This document shows, piece after piece, positions 24,746-33,764 of a stretch of DNA of 64,000 bases. The notes under the pieces were generated by a model. It searched no databases and was not told the DNA's origin. It saw nothing but the letters and a program-made list of their open reading frames with translations. Positions within the stretch are counted from its first letter, which is position 1, and every line of letters begins with the position of its first letter. Origin of the DNA: Paenibacillus caui (GTDB lineage Bacteria > Bacillota > Bacilli > Paenibacillales > Paenibacillaceae); the NCBI RefSeq assembly GCF_019904135.1, contig NZ_JAIOGQ010000016.1:1-64000 (forward strand), in the 5' to 3' direction. The position numbers were made by a program, and so were the translations under genes.

Positions 24746-25822
24746 GTGAAATCAAGAAAGCTAGGAATGCTCATGCTGTCCGTTATTCTGCTGCTTGTCA
24801 TGGCGGGCTGCGGATCCGGCGGAACAGGCGAATCGAAATCAGGCGCGGAAAGCAGTGCTCCAAGCAGCAATGCTCCAAGCAATGCTGCAAGCGCGGCACC
24901 TTCCGGCACCGGGAAGGAACTCCGGGATGTGAAGGTTGTGCTCGACTGGACGCCTAACACGAACCATACCGGTCTTTACGTGGCCCGTGATCTCGGCTAT
25001 TACGCCGAGGAGGGACTGAATGTTGAAATCGTTCAGCCGGGCGAGGGCGGCGCGGATACGATGGTTGCCTCGAATGCCGTTCCGTTTGGCATCAGCTATC
25101 AGGAAAGTGTGACCCAGGCCCGGACCCAGGGAGTGCCGCTTGTCTCCATCGCGGCCGTCATTCAGCACAATACGTCCGGCTTTGCGGCTCCGGCGGACCG
25201 CAATATCAAGTCGCCGAAGGATTTTGAAGGCAAAACGTACGGCGGATGGGGCTCGCCAGTGGAAGAGGCCGTCATGAAATCCATCATGGATCTGCAGGGC
25301 GCAGACGTGAAAAAGGTCAAGAATATCAATATGGGGGATGCGGATTATTTTACAGCCGTGAAGCGCGATATTGATTTTGCCTGGATCTACTACGCCTGGA
25401 CCGGCATTGAGGCCGAGCTGCGCGGAGAAAAGCTGGATATGCTCTACGTGAAGGATTATTCGAAGGATCTCGATTACTATACGCCGGTTATAGCGACGAA
25501 CGAGAAGACGATCAAGGAAGACCCCGATCTGGTTAAAGCTTTTATGAAAGCGACATCCAAAGGATATGAATATGCGATCGCGCATCCGGATGAAGCTGCG
25601 GACGTTCTGATCAAGGCGGCTCCCGATCTCGATCCGAAGCTGGTCAAAGCGAGCCAGAAATGGCTGAGCCCCCGCTATCAGGACGACGCGGCAAGATGGG
25701 GCGAGCAGAAGGAGTCGGTTTGGAAAGGCTACGCGGACTGGATGTACACGCGCAAGCTGCTCGATAAGCCTTTGGAAGTAGACAAAGCCTATACGAATGA
25801 CTTCCTGCCGTCCGGCAGTTAA
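24746..25822 (+). CDS. thiY: Thiamine-precursor ABC importer, binding lipoprotein (ThiY-like)
   Basis: 358 residues, NMT1/THI5-like. The lipobox MAGC ends the signal peptide and a Ser/Ala-rich linker follows. The mature part opens VVLDWTPNTNHTGLYVA, typical of ThiY, which binds the pyrimidine precursor formylaminopyrimidine/HMP. GTG start at 24746 with GGGGAG upstream. TPP riboswitch control and the downstream permease and ATPase support the role. Confidence 0.92.
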   Translation: MKSRKLGMLMLSVILLLVMAGCGSGGTGESKSGAESSAPSSNAPSNAASAAPSGTGKELRDVKVVLDWTPNTNHTGLYVARDLGYYAEEGLNVEIVQPGEGGADTMVASNAVPFGISYQESVTQARTQGVPLVSIAAVIQHNTSGFAAPADRNIKSPKDFEGKTYGGWGSPVEEAVMKSIMDLQGADVKKVKNINMGDADYFTAVKRDIDFAWIYYAWTGIEAELRGEKLDMLYVKDYSKDLDYYTPVIATNEKTIKEDPDLVKAFMKATSKGYEYAIAHPDEAADVLIKAAPDLDPKLVKASQKWLSPRYQDDAARWGEQKESVWKGYADWMYTRKLLDKPLEVDKAYTNDFLPSGS

Positions 25823-25891
25823 ACGGCCGAAAGGTTCAGGAAGCGCCCCTTTAGGCTGCGATATTTTTACGAAAAAGCGAGGGTTTAGGTC

Positions 25892-26185
25892 ATGGCAAAT
25901 GCACTATTGAGCATACAGATCATCCCCAAAACGCCGAACGGCGAAGATTTGATCCCGTATGTCGATCGGGCGATTGAGGTCATTCAGGCTTCAGGCGTCA
26001 AGCATCAGGTAAACGCGCTGGAGACGACCATGGAAGGCGAGCTGACGGAGCTGCTTGATATCGTCCGCCGGATGAATGAAGCGGTGAACGAATTCGGCAG
26101 CCGAAGCATCATCTCGCAGGTGAAGATTTTATATGCACCGGAAGGCGTAAGCATGGATAAGCTTACCGAGAAATACCGTCCATGA
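25892..26185 (+). CDS. MTH1187/YkoF-type thiamine-binding protein
   Basis: 97 residues of the small thiamine-binding family (MTH1187/YkoF fold), with SIQIIPKTPNGED near the start and VNALETTMEGEL in the middle. Members bind thiamine or related pyrimidines in the cytosol and often sit in riboswitch-controlled operons. It is flanked by thiY and thiX, and its stop overlaps the thiX start. Confidence 0.85.
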   Translation: MANALLSIQIIPKTPNGEDLIPYVDRAIEVIQASGVKHQVNALETTMEGELTELLDIVRRMNEAVNEFGSRSIISQVKILYAPEGVSMDKLTEKYRP

Positions 26186-26958
26186 CGATTGTTAGAGGAA
26201 TCTGGAGAAGCGTGTGGCCGCCCCTTGTGGCGGTCCTCTTGTTTTTGGGCTGCTGGGAGCTGTCTGTCGATTTATTTCATGTTGATAAGTGGATTCTCCC
26301 GAGTCCCGCCGATATCGGTCACGAGGCATCGGCAGGCGCGGCCGGGTTGTGGAGCCACACGAAGGCAACCCTCCGGCTGACGCTGATTGGCTTCGCTGTC
26401 GGCTCTTCCGTGGGGCTGTTCGTCGCCGTGCTGCTTCACTTCCTTCCGATCGTCAAGTCGGCTCTGTACCCGCTGCTGATTCTGAGTCAGAACGTGCCGA
26501 CAATCGCACTGGGGCCACTCCTTATGATCTGGTTCGGCTTCGGCATCTTGCCCAAGATCATACTCATCACGCTCGTCTGCTTTTTCCCGGTCGCCGTAGC
26601 CGCCATGGATGGCCTGGCGAGAACCGATCATGTCATGCGGGGCTATATGGAGATGGCGGGAGCTTCAAAACGGCAGATTTTTCGCAAACTGGAGTTCCCC
26701 TTTGCCATTCCGTCGATCCTGTCCGGGCTCAAGATTTCGGCGACTTACAGCGTCATGGGCGCCGTCATTTCCGAATGGCTGGGCGCCGACAAAGGAATCG
26801 GCTACTATATGCAAATGCAGAAAGCCACGTTCCGCACCGACCGGGTGTTTGTCGCCATTCTGATTATCGTGGCCATCAGCCTGGCGATGTTTATCTGCGT
26901 CGCGCTGGTTGAGCGCACGCTGTCACGGTACAGTCCGCCGCGCAAGGCGGGCAAATAG
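26182..26958 (+). CDS. thiX: Thiamine-precursor ABC importer, permease (ThiX-like)
   Basis: A 258-residue permease of the SsuC/TauC/ThiX type with about six helices. The ATPase-contact region is EMAGASKRQIFRKLEFPFAIP cut to MAGASKRQIFRK at about 157-168. The ATG overlaps the previous stop (ATGA), so the genes are coupled. It forms the channel served by ThiY and ThiZ. Confidence 0.92.
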   Translation: MTIVRGIWRSVWPPLVAVLLFLGCWELSVDLFHVDKWILPSPADIGHEASAGAAGLWSHTKATLRLTLIGFAVGSSVGLFVAVLLHFLPIVKSALYPLLILSQNVPTIALGPLLMIWFGFGILPKIILITLVCFFPVAVAAMDGLARTDHVMRGYMEMAGASKRQIFRKLEFPFAIPSILSGLKISATYSVMGAVISEWLGADKGIGYYMQMQKATFRTDRVFVAILIIVAISLAMFICVALVERTLSRYSPPRKAGK

Positions 26959-27026
26959 AGTCTGAACCGTTTTATATTCACGGTTGAATTCGGTCGAATC
27001 GATTAAAGCAGGAAGGAGGAGTCTTG

Positions 27027-27893
27027 ATGAGTGTTTCCGGGCATAGCAGGGGCACGGACGGAATAACGGGTTCGGATAAACACGCTGGACAGCAGCCACA
27101 GGTTCTGGAAGTGTGCAGTGTCAGCAAAAGTTATACCGAAGGCGGCAAAACGATTCCTGTTCTAAACGGAGTATCGCTGACCGTTGCTGAAGGCGAATTT
27201 GTATCCATTGTCGGGCCGTCGGGCTGCGGCAAAAGCACTTTGTTTCATCTGATTGGCGGGCTGGCGAAGCCGGATGGCGGAGGCCGGATTCTGCTGCGGG
27301 GCGAGGATATTACCGGGGCGCGCGGACATATCGCCTACGTACCGCAGCAGCCGGCGCTGTTCCCCTGGCGCACGACCCTGGACAACGTCGTGCTGGCGCA
27401 GGAAATCGCCGGCATTCCCGTCAAGGAGGCGCGCCTGAAAGCTGGGGAGTGGCTGGCCAGAGCCGGACTTGGAGGCTACGAAAAAGCCTATCCACATATG
27501 CTGTCAGGGGGCATGCAGCAGCGGGTGGCTTTTCTCCGCGGGCTCCTCAGCCCGCAGGAGCTGATGGCGCTCGACGAGCCGTTCAGTGCGCTGGACGCCT
27601 TGACCCGAGGCGATATGCAGCAGTGGCTGCTTGACCTGTGGGAGAAGAACCGGCGCTCCGTATTGTTCATCACGCACAGCATTGAAGAGGCCCTGCTGCT
27701 GTCAGACCGGGTGATCCTGCTGTCCGGACGCCCCGCCGCAGTGCTGCATGAGATCCGGGTTCCGTTTCCGCGTCCACGGCGCGCGGAGATCGCGGAGGAT
27801 TCGGAGTTTTTGCGCCTGCGCCGTGAAATGACGGAGCTTATGCGAGGCGAGCAGCGCAAAATGCGCGAAGGCAGAGGAGAGAATGCTCTATGA
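27027..27893 (+). CDS. thiZ: Thiamine-precursor ABC importer, ATPase (ThiZ-like)
   Basis: 288 residues with Walker A GPSGCGKST (about 65-73), signature LSGGMQQR, Walker B LMALDEPFSALD and the switch His in ITHS. Close to SsuB/ThiZ ATPases. The ATG at 27027 has GGAAGGAGGAG upstream; a 25-residue leader rich in Gly precedes the domain. The next gene overlaps its end by ATGA. Confidence 0.93.
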   Translation: MSVSGHSRGTDGITGSDKHAGQQPQVLEVCSVSKSYTEGGKTIPVLNGVSLTVAEGEFVSIVGPSGCGKSTLFHLIGGLAKPDGGGRILLRGEDITGARGHIAYVPQQPALFPWRTTLDNVVLAQEIAGIPVKEARLKAGEWLARAGLGGYEKAYPHMLSGGMQQRVAFLRGLLSPQELMALDEPFSALDALTRGDMQQWLLDLWEKNRRSVLFITHSIEEALLLSDRVILLSGRPAAVLHEIRVPFPRPRRAEIAEDSEFLRLRREMTELMRGEQRKMREGRGENAL

Positions 27894-28669
27894 TCGATGC
27901 TCATATTCATCTGGAGCGGTACGCCGCGGAGGAACAAGCGGGTATCATGGCGGGTCTTGAACAGGACGGAATAGAGGCTCTTATTGCGGTTTCGATGGAC
28001 CTTGCATCCTGCAAGCGGACGGCGGATCTTGCGGCGGAATATCCGCGGGTCGTCATGCCGGCCTACGGACTTCACCCCGAGCAGCCGATCCCGTCTGAGC
28101 AAGAGATGGACCGGCTGCTGGATTGGATCAGGCTTCGGGCGGGCGAGCTGGTGGCCGTAGGCGAAATCGGCCTTCCGTATTATTTGCGCAGCGAGAAGGA
28201 GGCAGCCGGCGAGCCATTTGAGCTGGAGCCTTATGTGAAAGTGCTTGGCCGGTTTCTGGACCTGGCCGCTGAGCTGGACAAGCCTGTCATTCTCCACGCT
28301 GTCTATGAAGATGCGGATATCGCCTGCGATCTGCTGGAGCGGCACGGTGTTACAAGGGCGCATTTTCACTGGTTCAAGGGGGCGGAGCACACCGTGCGCC
28401 GGATGGCGGAACGCGGCTATTATATCTCCTTTACGCCGGATATCGTATACGAGGAAGAAATCCGCGAGCTTGCGGCGCTTTATCCGCCGGAGCTTGTGAT
28501 GGCCGAAACGGATGGCCCTTGGCCGTTTGAAGGGCCGTTTGCGGGCCGGACCACCGATCCCCGGATGATCGCGGACGTCGCCGCAGCCTGGGGCAAGCTC
28601 CACGGCTTGTCTTTCGCGGACGCCGCCGCGAAGCTTACGGCCAATACCCGGCGATTCTACGGAATATAG
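27890..28669 (+). CDS. TatD-family metal-dependent hydrolase
   Basis: 259 residues of the amidohydrolase-like TatD family. Visible metal-site elements are the HxH pair His5/His7 (DAHIHLE), GEIGL with its Glu, the VILHAV and HFHWF histidines and the terminal ETDGPW Asp. TatD proteins are nucleases or small hydrolases. Coupling to thiZ in a thiamine-controlled operon suggests a role on a thiamine-related compound, but that is only context. A terminator follows. Confidence 0.85.
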   Translation: MIDAHIHLERYAAEEQAGIMAGLEQDGIEALIAVSMDLASCKRTADLAAEYPRVVMPAYGLHPEQPIPSEQEMDRLLDWIRLRAGELVAVGEIGLPYYLRSEKEAAGEPFELEPYVKVLGRFLDLAAELDKPVILHAVYEDADIACDLLERHGVTRAHFHWFKGAEHTVRRMAERGYYISFTPDIVYEEEIRELAALYPPELVMAETDGPWPFEGPFAGRTTDPRMIADVAAAWGKLHGLSFADAAAKLTANTRRFYGI

Positions 28670-28684
28670 ACGATTAGATTTGTG

Positions 28685-28736
28685 AAGACAGTTCTTTGAC
28701 CAACCTCGTGGGGTGGTTTTAGGAACTGTCTTTTTT
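28685..28736 (+). terminator. Intrinsic terminator of the thi operon
   Basis: AAGACAGTTC and GAACTGTCTT form a 10-bp stem followed by a T run. A second small stem (CCAACC/GGTTGG-like) lies in the loop. Confidence 0.92.
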
Positions 28737-28799
28737 ACAGTTTTCGCGAAAAACGGATGCCGTCTTTTAAAGGAGGGCTTTGCGCCATGATATGAGAAA

Positions 28800-29068
28800 A
28801 GTACCTTACCGCTGTAAGGAAGGTTATGAATACCGTACCCGAAGACCGGATAGGAAAAAGAGAAGTGGAAGAGAGCTCGAAGTAGATCAAAAGAGGGATT
28901 GTGTGGGGTAGAGTGCGTAGCGGCCGCCTTTAGAGTCAGGTTCTAACCCTATAGAAAGTTCAAGAAGAACATGGCTTTGGGCAGCGGTGGAACCCCATAC
29001 CCAGTCCCTCCCCAAAACTCAAACGTACCACATAGCACGGGTAAAGGACGCCATCAGGCGTTCTTTTT
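28800..29068 (+). ncRNA. Candidate structured non-coding RNA, family not recognised
   Basis: The 620-base gap between the thi operon and 29290 has no credible ORF but dense structure. There is a CCTTAC/GTAAGG hairpin (28804-28819), a 9-bp long-range pairing of GTGTGGGGT (28901-28909) with ACCCCATAC (28992-29000), an internal GTTC/GAAC hairpin (28958-28970), and a terminator at 29045-29068. It is not tmRNA, SRP RNA, RNase P or 6S as far as I can match. The 5' end is a guess. 29070-29289 holds a CAGACC/GGTCTG hairpin and a TATAAT near 29198. Confidence 0.45.
29045..29068 (+). terminator. Intrinsic terminator of the candidate ncRNA
   Basis: GGACGCC (29046-29052) and GGCGTTC form a 7-bp stem with one wobble, followed by TTTTT. 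No ORF precedes it, so it probably ends a non-coding transcript. Confidence 0.75.
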
Positions 29069-29289
29069 ACATACGGGAAATAGAACTTAAGGCGGGCCGG
29101 AAAGTGTTCCTCGAAATACGCAATATACGGCGATAGAGCAAAAGTACCACGAAATCAAGACTTGCAGACCTGCCTCAAGGTCTGTATGAAGTGTATAATT
29201 TTGGTATCTTCTATTTGGCATATTTTAGGAGATGAAAGACATGTTTGCAATAGGTCAAAGTACATATTTTGGTTGAGGAGGGATTTGGG

Positions 29290-30111
29290 ATGAGAAGAGC
29301 AGGCTTACTATTAGCGCTGTTATTATTTGCCATGACATGGATGCCTGGTGCGGCTTCGGCGGCGCCGCTGCCGCTGCGGGTTGAGCTGAATGGGGTTCGG
29401 ATCTATTTTCCGGATGAACAGCCGTTTGCGGACAAGGCGCAAAGGGTGCAGGTGCCGGTTCGCTTTGTAAGTGAAGCGCTGGGAGCTGACGTTGGTTGGA
29501 CTGGAGCTACGAAGACGGTGACGGTAAAACTGGACGATAACGTCATTACTCTCGTTTTAGGCCAAAAAGAATATGACACTAACGGACAAAAGCAGCAGAT
29601 GGATACGGCCGCACACCGGGTTGGGGGGCGAACCTTCGTGCCGCTTCGTTTTGTAAGCGAGGCCTTGGGCGCCTACGTCAAGTGGGATTCGAAGGTCAGG
29701 ACGGTCTACATCAGCATGACTCCGTTTGAATCCGAAAATAGCCAGAAGGAGCCGGATCAGAATAAGGTAGTGGAGGAAAATATCTACGGATTTATAGTCA
29801 AACGAAATACGGGTTCGCACTTGGATATTGACAAAGGTCTGGGACTTGAAGGTTATGGTATTTTGCAATTTTTAATTATTTTCCCAGATATTATAAGAGG
29901 GGCGGACTATGAGATGCAGGTGCAGGAAGTGGAGGAGATTCTCTCGCAGAAGGTAGAGAAGGAAACGGTCCAGGCGGTCATTAACTATATCAGAAAGAAG
30001 ACGACATCGGAGCCGGAATTACCGATGAAAACATTTACAGATAAAAACTATGAAATCATGGTTGGCGCAGACATTAATTCACCTATCGATGTTACCGTTT
30101 TTGAAAAGTAG
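29290..30111 (+). CDS. Secreted copper-amine-oxidase-like stalk-domain protein
   Basis: 273 residues. A signal peptide (cut after ASA near residue 25) precedes two half-repeats of the copper amine oxidase N-terminal-like (stalk) domain, each with a VPVRFVSEALGA / VPLRFVSEALGA motif (about 60-75 and 118-130). This domain is a common surface module in Paenibacillus and has no catalytic role. The C-terminal 130 residues are unassigned. The ATG at 29290 has GGAGGG upstream. The gene for a large secreted protein follows 12 bases on, so they form an operon. Confidence 0.82.
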   Translation: MRRAGLLLALLLFAMTWMPGAASAAPLPLRVELNGVRIYFPDEQPFADKAQRVQVPVRFVSEALGADVGWTGATKTVTVKLDDNVITLVLGQKEYDTNGQKQQMDTAAHRVGGRTFVPLRFVSEALGAYVKWDSKVRTVYISMTPFESENSQKEPDQNKVVEENIYGFIVKRNTGSHLDIDKGLGLEGYGILQFLIIFPDIIRGADYEMQVQEVEEILSQKVEKETVQAVINYIRKKTTSEPELPMKTFTDKNYEIMVGADINSPIDVTVFEK

Positions 30112-30123
30112 GTACAGAGCGGT

Positions 30124-32898
30124 ATGAAAAACAGCATAAAATTGATGAAAGTGTTATTGACGGTGTCGTTGTTGAGCGTCATGTTTCCGTACCATCCAAT
30201 CCATGCGGCAGACAGTACGAATCCGGCAACAGCTCAAGAGGTGCTTGATCGGATTAATCGAGACATGCATGTGCTTTATGGTCTGGAGGATAATTATTAC
30301 AAATCCTCGATTACGAAGGACGGCAGAACTCTGGGGCTGCGAACGGATCTCATCCAAAAACGGCTGAACCAGGCAGCTGGGCAAGGCGGAGGGCAGTCCA
30401 ATTTTAAAAGCAATACGTTTGAAATCGTCTACGGTGGAGACCACGGGCAACAGTTGTTCCATAAAGGGCAGACGATCATGGAGTACAGCGGATACTCCAG
30501 AGACGGACATTCCGTCCCCGCCGAGGGGGTACCCTGGTTCTCCGGGTGGAGCGGCACTAAAATCCAGAATTTCGATATGATTCGTCAACCTTGGGCCAAT
30601 AGGGCGGTTATGAACAAATACCAAATTAGAAAAAAATTGTTTGACAATTACAAAGATCCAAACAACAAATATCTCGAAAAAGGCACGTTTGAGAAATCGA
30701 TCATCAGTGGGTTAAATATCGTTTATGGCGGGAAGAAATACGAGGAATTCATGTATCAAAATAAAGACGCCGGGTACAAGGAAAGGACCGTCTATGATAA
30801 GAATGCCAAGCCGAAGGGCGGCAGAGACTGGGTCGAATATGTGCATATCCTGCAGCCGCCTACAGAGCTATCCTGGGGGTTCGGGACGATCTATATTAAC
30901 AGTTCGATCGGCATTACCTATCTGGATATTCCGCTTGCGCCTTTCAAATTGCAGAATCTGACCGATCTGTCCGCGCAGTTTGAAGCGCTGCCGACCGCAG
31001 CGGCCGCAGGCGATCAAGTGCGGGTCAGCGTCAAGGTGAATTCGACCTTCGTCGATCCGGTAACCTCACATTTTGAATGGAGGATTACCCGAAAGAGCAA
31101 TGGCGCAAGGCTCACCGCTCAGGGCGACCGATTGGCGTTCTCCGGTCATGCGGCGGCGGAATCCGGATCCTTAAGGGTGGCCAAAAATGAGAGCCGGGTG
31201 CTGTATGCGACCTTCATCATGCCGGACAGCGATGTTCGGATTCAGTTCAGCATCAACAAAGACGGCAAAGCTCCTGAAGAGGCTCTGCTCAGCAACAACG
31301 TGCTGGATTCGGATCCGGTGGCGGTCAAGCTGATCAGGCCGATAAAGCTGCCCTTCGATGTCCTCTCTACCCGAGTGAAGTTTCCGCTGAATTCCGGCCG
31401 CCCGATCAAGGCAACGCTTAGGCTGCCGGAAGGCTGGTGGGTCGGCAATGCGAAAGGGCTGCTTCAAGTGATGAACGATACCTCGGATTTGTTCAGGGAC
31501 TTTAAGGTGGAGAACAATCCGCCGGTGAATGAAGCCCGTGAGACGATTACGCGTAATCCGGTTGTTCATACCACGATTAATCGGGAGGATTTCGGGGATG
31601 ATCCGTTAAACGGCCGTTGGCTGAATAACCTGAATAAACCGATACGGCGAAGCGGCACCGTATCCTATGACGGATACGTCAACAGGGATTACCGGTATAT
31701 TTATACGACCTGCGACACCAACGACAAAGGCAAGGAAGTCTGCACCAATCATACCGAAGAAGGAACGGCATACACGGATTTTAACTCGGGACAAGACAGG
31801 AAGATCTATGACGTATACGTGTACAACGGGCTCGATAAGCTGCCAAAACCGACCTATAAAGACGAGATCGAGCACAATACAAGGGACGCGAAGAACAAAG
31901 ATCTGTACTGGGAAAATGAGCCGTATACGTATGATGTGATCCGGTGGATGCACCATGTGAATGAGCATGGCAATCCCTACAATCCGACCGCTGTACCCGG
32001 ACAGTATGAGCGGGTATTCACCCAACAGGCCAGCGCCCAAACCGCCTGGAAGAACGAAAGTACGATGGCGGAGCAATACCATACGGCCAGAAAGGCGGCC
32101 AGAGACGGCAAGAACAAGAAATCACTGTACGACAAAGCCGTTTTTGCCACCGACCGGCAGCTGCAGAAATATGCTTATCCGATCAAATCGGGGTATTATT
32201 TCAATCCGGCCGGCAAGTATACATTTACGGTGAAGACGGTTACTTACAAGCAGTCGGATCAGGACACGGAGGATCACAAGGATCTGGTCGATACACTGAC
32301 CAACTCTTTCCGCTATGAAACGAATCTGATCTATATCAATGACGACAAGGAAGCCGTGAACATCGCGAATCAGCCGCTTGATCGCAAGGGCGGAGGATTT
32401 AGAGCTGTTCCGGGAATCTTGACGGCAGAGCACCCGGAAGGGGTCAGTGGCGCAGTTTTGCTTAAAGTATTGGACCGCAGCAGCGATGAGAAGCGCTACA
32501 CCAAGAAAGTGGAAGAAATCTATGCTTCGCAGGACCCGGATGGAAGAAGAACCCATCCATTCTGGAAGAAGGTGTTGGAAGGGTATAGTGAATCCTATAC
32601 CGAGAGCAGCAATAACTTCTACAAATACCGTGAATACGTGCGTAATGGCCAGGAGAAGCTGTATAAAATTACGGAAACGACGAAAGTGACGTTTGAGCTG
32701 AACCCGGACAATATCCCGGTCTACACGCACGCGAACATGCAAAACGGGAAGTATTACGTAAAAACATGGATCGACGATGCCGCGCTTGACAGAGGCGATC
32801 ATACCTATAAGAAGCTGGGCACATTGCGAGGGATTGATACGCTGGACAACATCGAGATCACCGTTGTCGGCTCCATGTTCGATGATTTAAATCAGTAA
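30124..32898 (+). CDS. Large secreted protein of unknown function
   Basis: 924 residues with an N-terminal signal peptide (cut near HAA, about residue 29). The region around 270-390 looks like beta-sandwich repeats (QVRVSVKVNSTF, YATFIMPDSDVRIQFSI, SNNVLDSDPVAVKL), as in CARDB-like adhesion folds. The rest is rich in Tyr, Asn, Asp and Lys and has a lone CDTNDKGKEVC pair that could form a disulfide. No sortase motif, transmembrane tail or enzyme motif was found. It is coupled to the stalk-domain gene and lies beside the prepilin peptidase and Tad genes, so it may belong to the same surface system. Confidence 0.75.
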   Translation: MKNSIKLMKVLLTVSLLSVMFPYHPIHAADSTNPATAQEVLDRINRDMHVLYGLEDNYYKSSITKDGRTLGLRTDLIQKRLNQAAGQGGGQSNFKSNTFEIVYGGDHGQQLFHKGQTIMEYSGYSRDGHSVPAEGVPWFSGWSGTKIQNFDMIRQPWANRAVMNKYQIRKKLFDNYKDPNNKYLEKGTFEKSIISGLNIVYGGKKYEEFMYQNKDAGYKERTVYDKNAKPKGGRDWVEYVHILQPPTELSWGFGTIYINSSIGITYLDIPLAPFKLQNLTDLSAQFEALPTAAAAGDQVRVSVKVNSTFVDPVTSHFEWRITRKSNGARLTAQGDRLAFSGHAAAESGSLRVAKNESRVLYATFIMPDSDVRIQFSINKDGKAPEEALLSNNVLDSDPVAVKLIRPIKLPFDVLSTRVKFPLNSGRPIKATLRLPEGWWVGNAKGLLQVMNDTSDLFRDFKVENNPPVNEARETITRNPVVHTTINREDFGDDPLNGRWLNNLNKPIRRSGTVSYDGYVNRDYRYIYTTCDTNDKGKEVCTNHTEEGTAYTDFNSGQDRKIYDVYVYNGLDKLPKPTYKDEIEHNTRDAKNKDLYWENEPYTYDVIRWMHHVNEHGNPYNPTAVPGQYERVFTQQASAQTAWKNESTMAEQYHTARKAARDGKNKKSLYDKAVFATDRQLQKYAYPIKSGYYFNPAGKYTFTVKTVTYKQSDQDTEDHKDLVDTLTNSFRYETNLIYINDDKEAVNIANQPLDRKGGGFRAVPGILTAEHPEGVSGAVLLKVLDRSSDEKRYTKKVEEIYASQDPDGRRTHPFWKKVLEGYSESYTESSNNFYKYREYVRNGQEKLYKITETTKVTFELNPDNIPVYTHANMQNGKYYVKTWIDDAALDRGDHTYKKLGTLRGIDTLDNIEITVVGSMFDDLNQ

Positions 32899-33306
32899 GA
32901 TCAAGCATAACACCGCGGTGGACAGAAAAGGGGCGAAGGGAACGGAGGCCAGGTGATGGCCTCCAAAATGCCTCTTCCCAACTACCCATATCAAAGCGAG
33001 GATGGATCCGAGCAAGAGAACATAGACGTTCATCAACCAGCCAAGCCATGCGCCGGTGGCGGCAAGCAGCTTGATGTCTCCCGATCCGACCGCGAAGCCC
33101 AATCTGAATTTGGCAAAATATAAAGGAGCGGAAGGGATGACGATTCCCGTCAAAGCTGTAAGAAGAGAATGGTACATCACACTGTAGACGATCCCCAGAA
33201 TCAGAATCGCGGCAACGGCCGCGTTGGGGATCGTTCTTTTTTTTATATCGCTAACGCTGCATAGGAGCAGGAGCAATAGTAGCACCGAAATCAGCATTAT
33301 TTTCAT
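32887..33306 (-). CDS. Prepilin peptidase (A24, TadV/CpaA type)
   Basis: 139 residues, a polytopic membrane aspartyl protease lacking the cytosolic methylase domain, as in TadV/CpaA. The two catalytic Asp lie in SDIKKRTIPN (about residue 20) and GSGDIKLLAATGAWLG (about 72-87, the GxGD motif). It should cut the class III prepilins of the Tad-like locus 1.5 kb away. Its 3' end overlaps the convergent large secreted gene by 12 bases. ATG at 33306 with GGCGG 8 bases upstream. Confidence 0.88.
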   Translation of the reverse strand: MKIMLISVLLLLLLLCSVSDIKKRTIPNAAVAAILILGIVYSVMYHSLLTALTGIVIPSAPLYFAKFRLGFAVGSGDIKLLAATGAWLGWLMNVYVLLLGSILALIWVVGKRHFGGHHLASVPFAPFLSTAVLCLILLI

Positions 33307-33353
33307 AGAGAGCACCGCCTAGCTTGTTCTGTTTCTAATATTTTCGCGGATTA

Positions 33354-33465
33354 TCTTCTCATACCGGATGGAGAAGAGTCAAGAAAAGGTGAATAGGACT
33401 TTTGTAATAGTCATCCTTGGTACATCTTGGTGATCTTCAAGGATGTCTGAAGGCTCTATTTATAG
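33354..33465 (+). promoter_or_regulatory. Structured leader element, copy A (before the DUF3006 gene)
   Basis: Three stems are seen in order: TCTTCTC/GAGAAGA around CATACCG, AGTC/GACT, and CTTCA/TGAAG around AGGATGTC, then CTCTATTT. A second copy with the same order lies at 34641-34756. The first stem changes sequence between copies yet still pairs. It ends 20 bases before the DUF3006 start, so it is in that gene's leader. Confidence 0.5.
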
Positions 33466-33485
33466 AATGATTAGGAGGAAGACTT

Positions 33486-33737
33486 ATGTTAATCATTGAC
33501 AGATTTGAAGGCGATGATATTGAGTATGCTATCGTTGAAAAAAGCGAGTCTGAAGTAGTACTTGAAATGATCGAGATTAAGCGTGACCTTTTGCCTGAGG
33601 ACGCCAGACCTGGACATGTTCTTAAAGAAGATGATGGGAAATATGAACAATTTGAAACTTTTTTTAATAAAAAAGTAAAAAACATTGAGGAAATAAAAAC
33701 CAGTCAGTTTTCATTTCCTCAATGTGGTGAAATCTAG
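33486..33737 (+). CDS. DUF3006-family small protein
   Basis: 83 residues with the family's opening LIIDRFEGDDIEYAIVE and a beta-rich fold. DUF3006 proteins are small, widespread in Firmicutes and without a known function. AGGAGG lies 7 bases before the ATG. Base composition is clearly more AT-rich than the Tad genes. It sits between leader copy A and the lipoprotein gene. Confidence 0.8.
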   Translation: MLIIDRFEGDDIEYAIVEKSESEVVLEMIEIKRDLLPEDARPGHVLKEDDGKYEQFETFFNKKVKNIEEIKTSQFSFPQCGEI

Positions 33738-33764
33738 TTACAAAAATTTACAGGGAGGACATCC

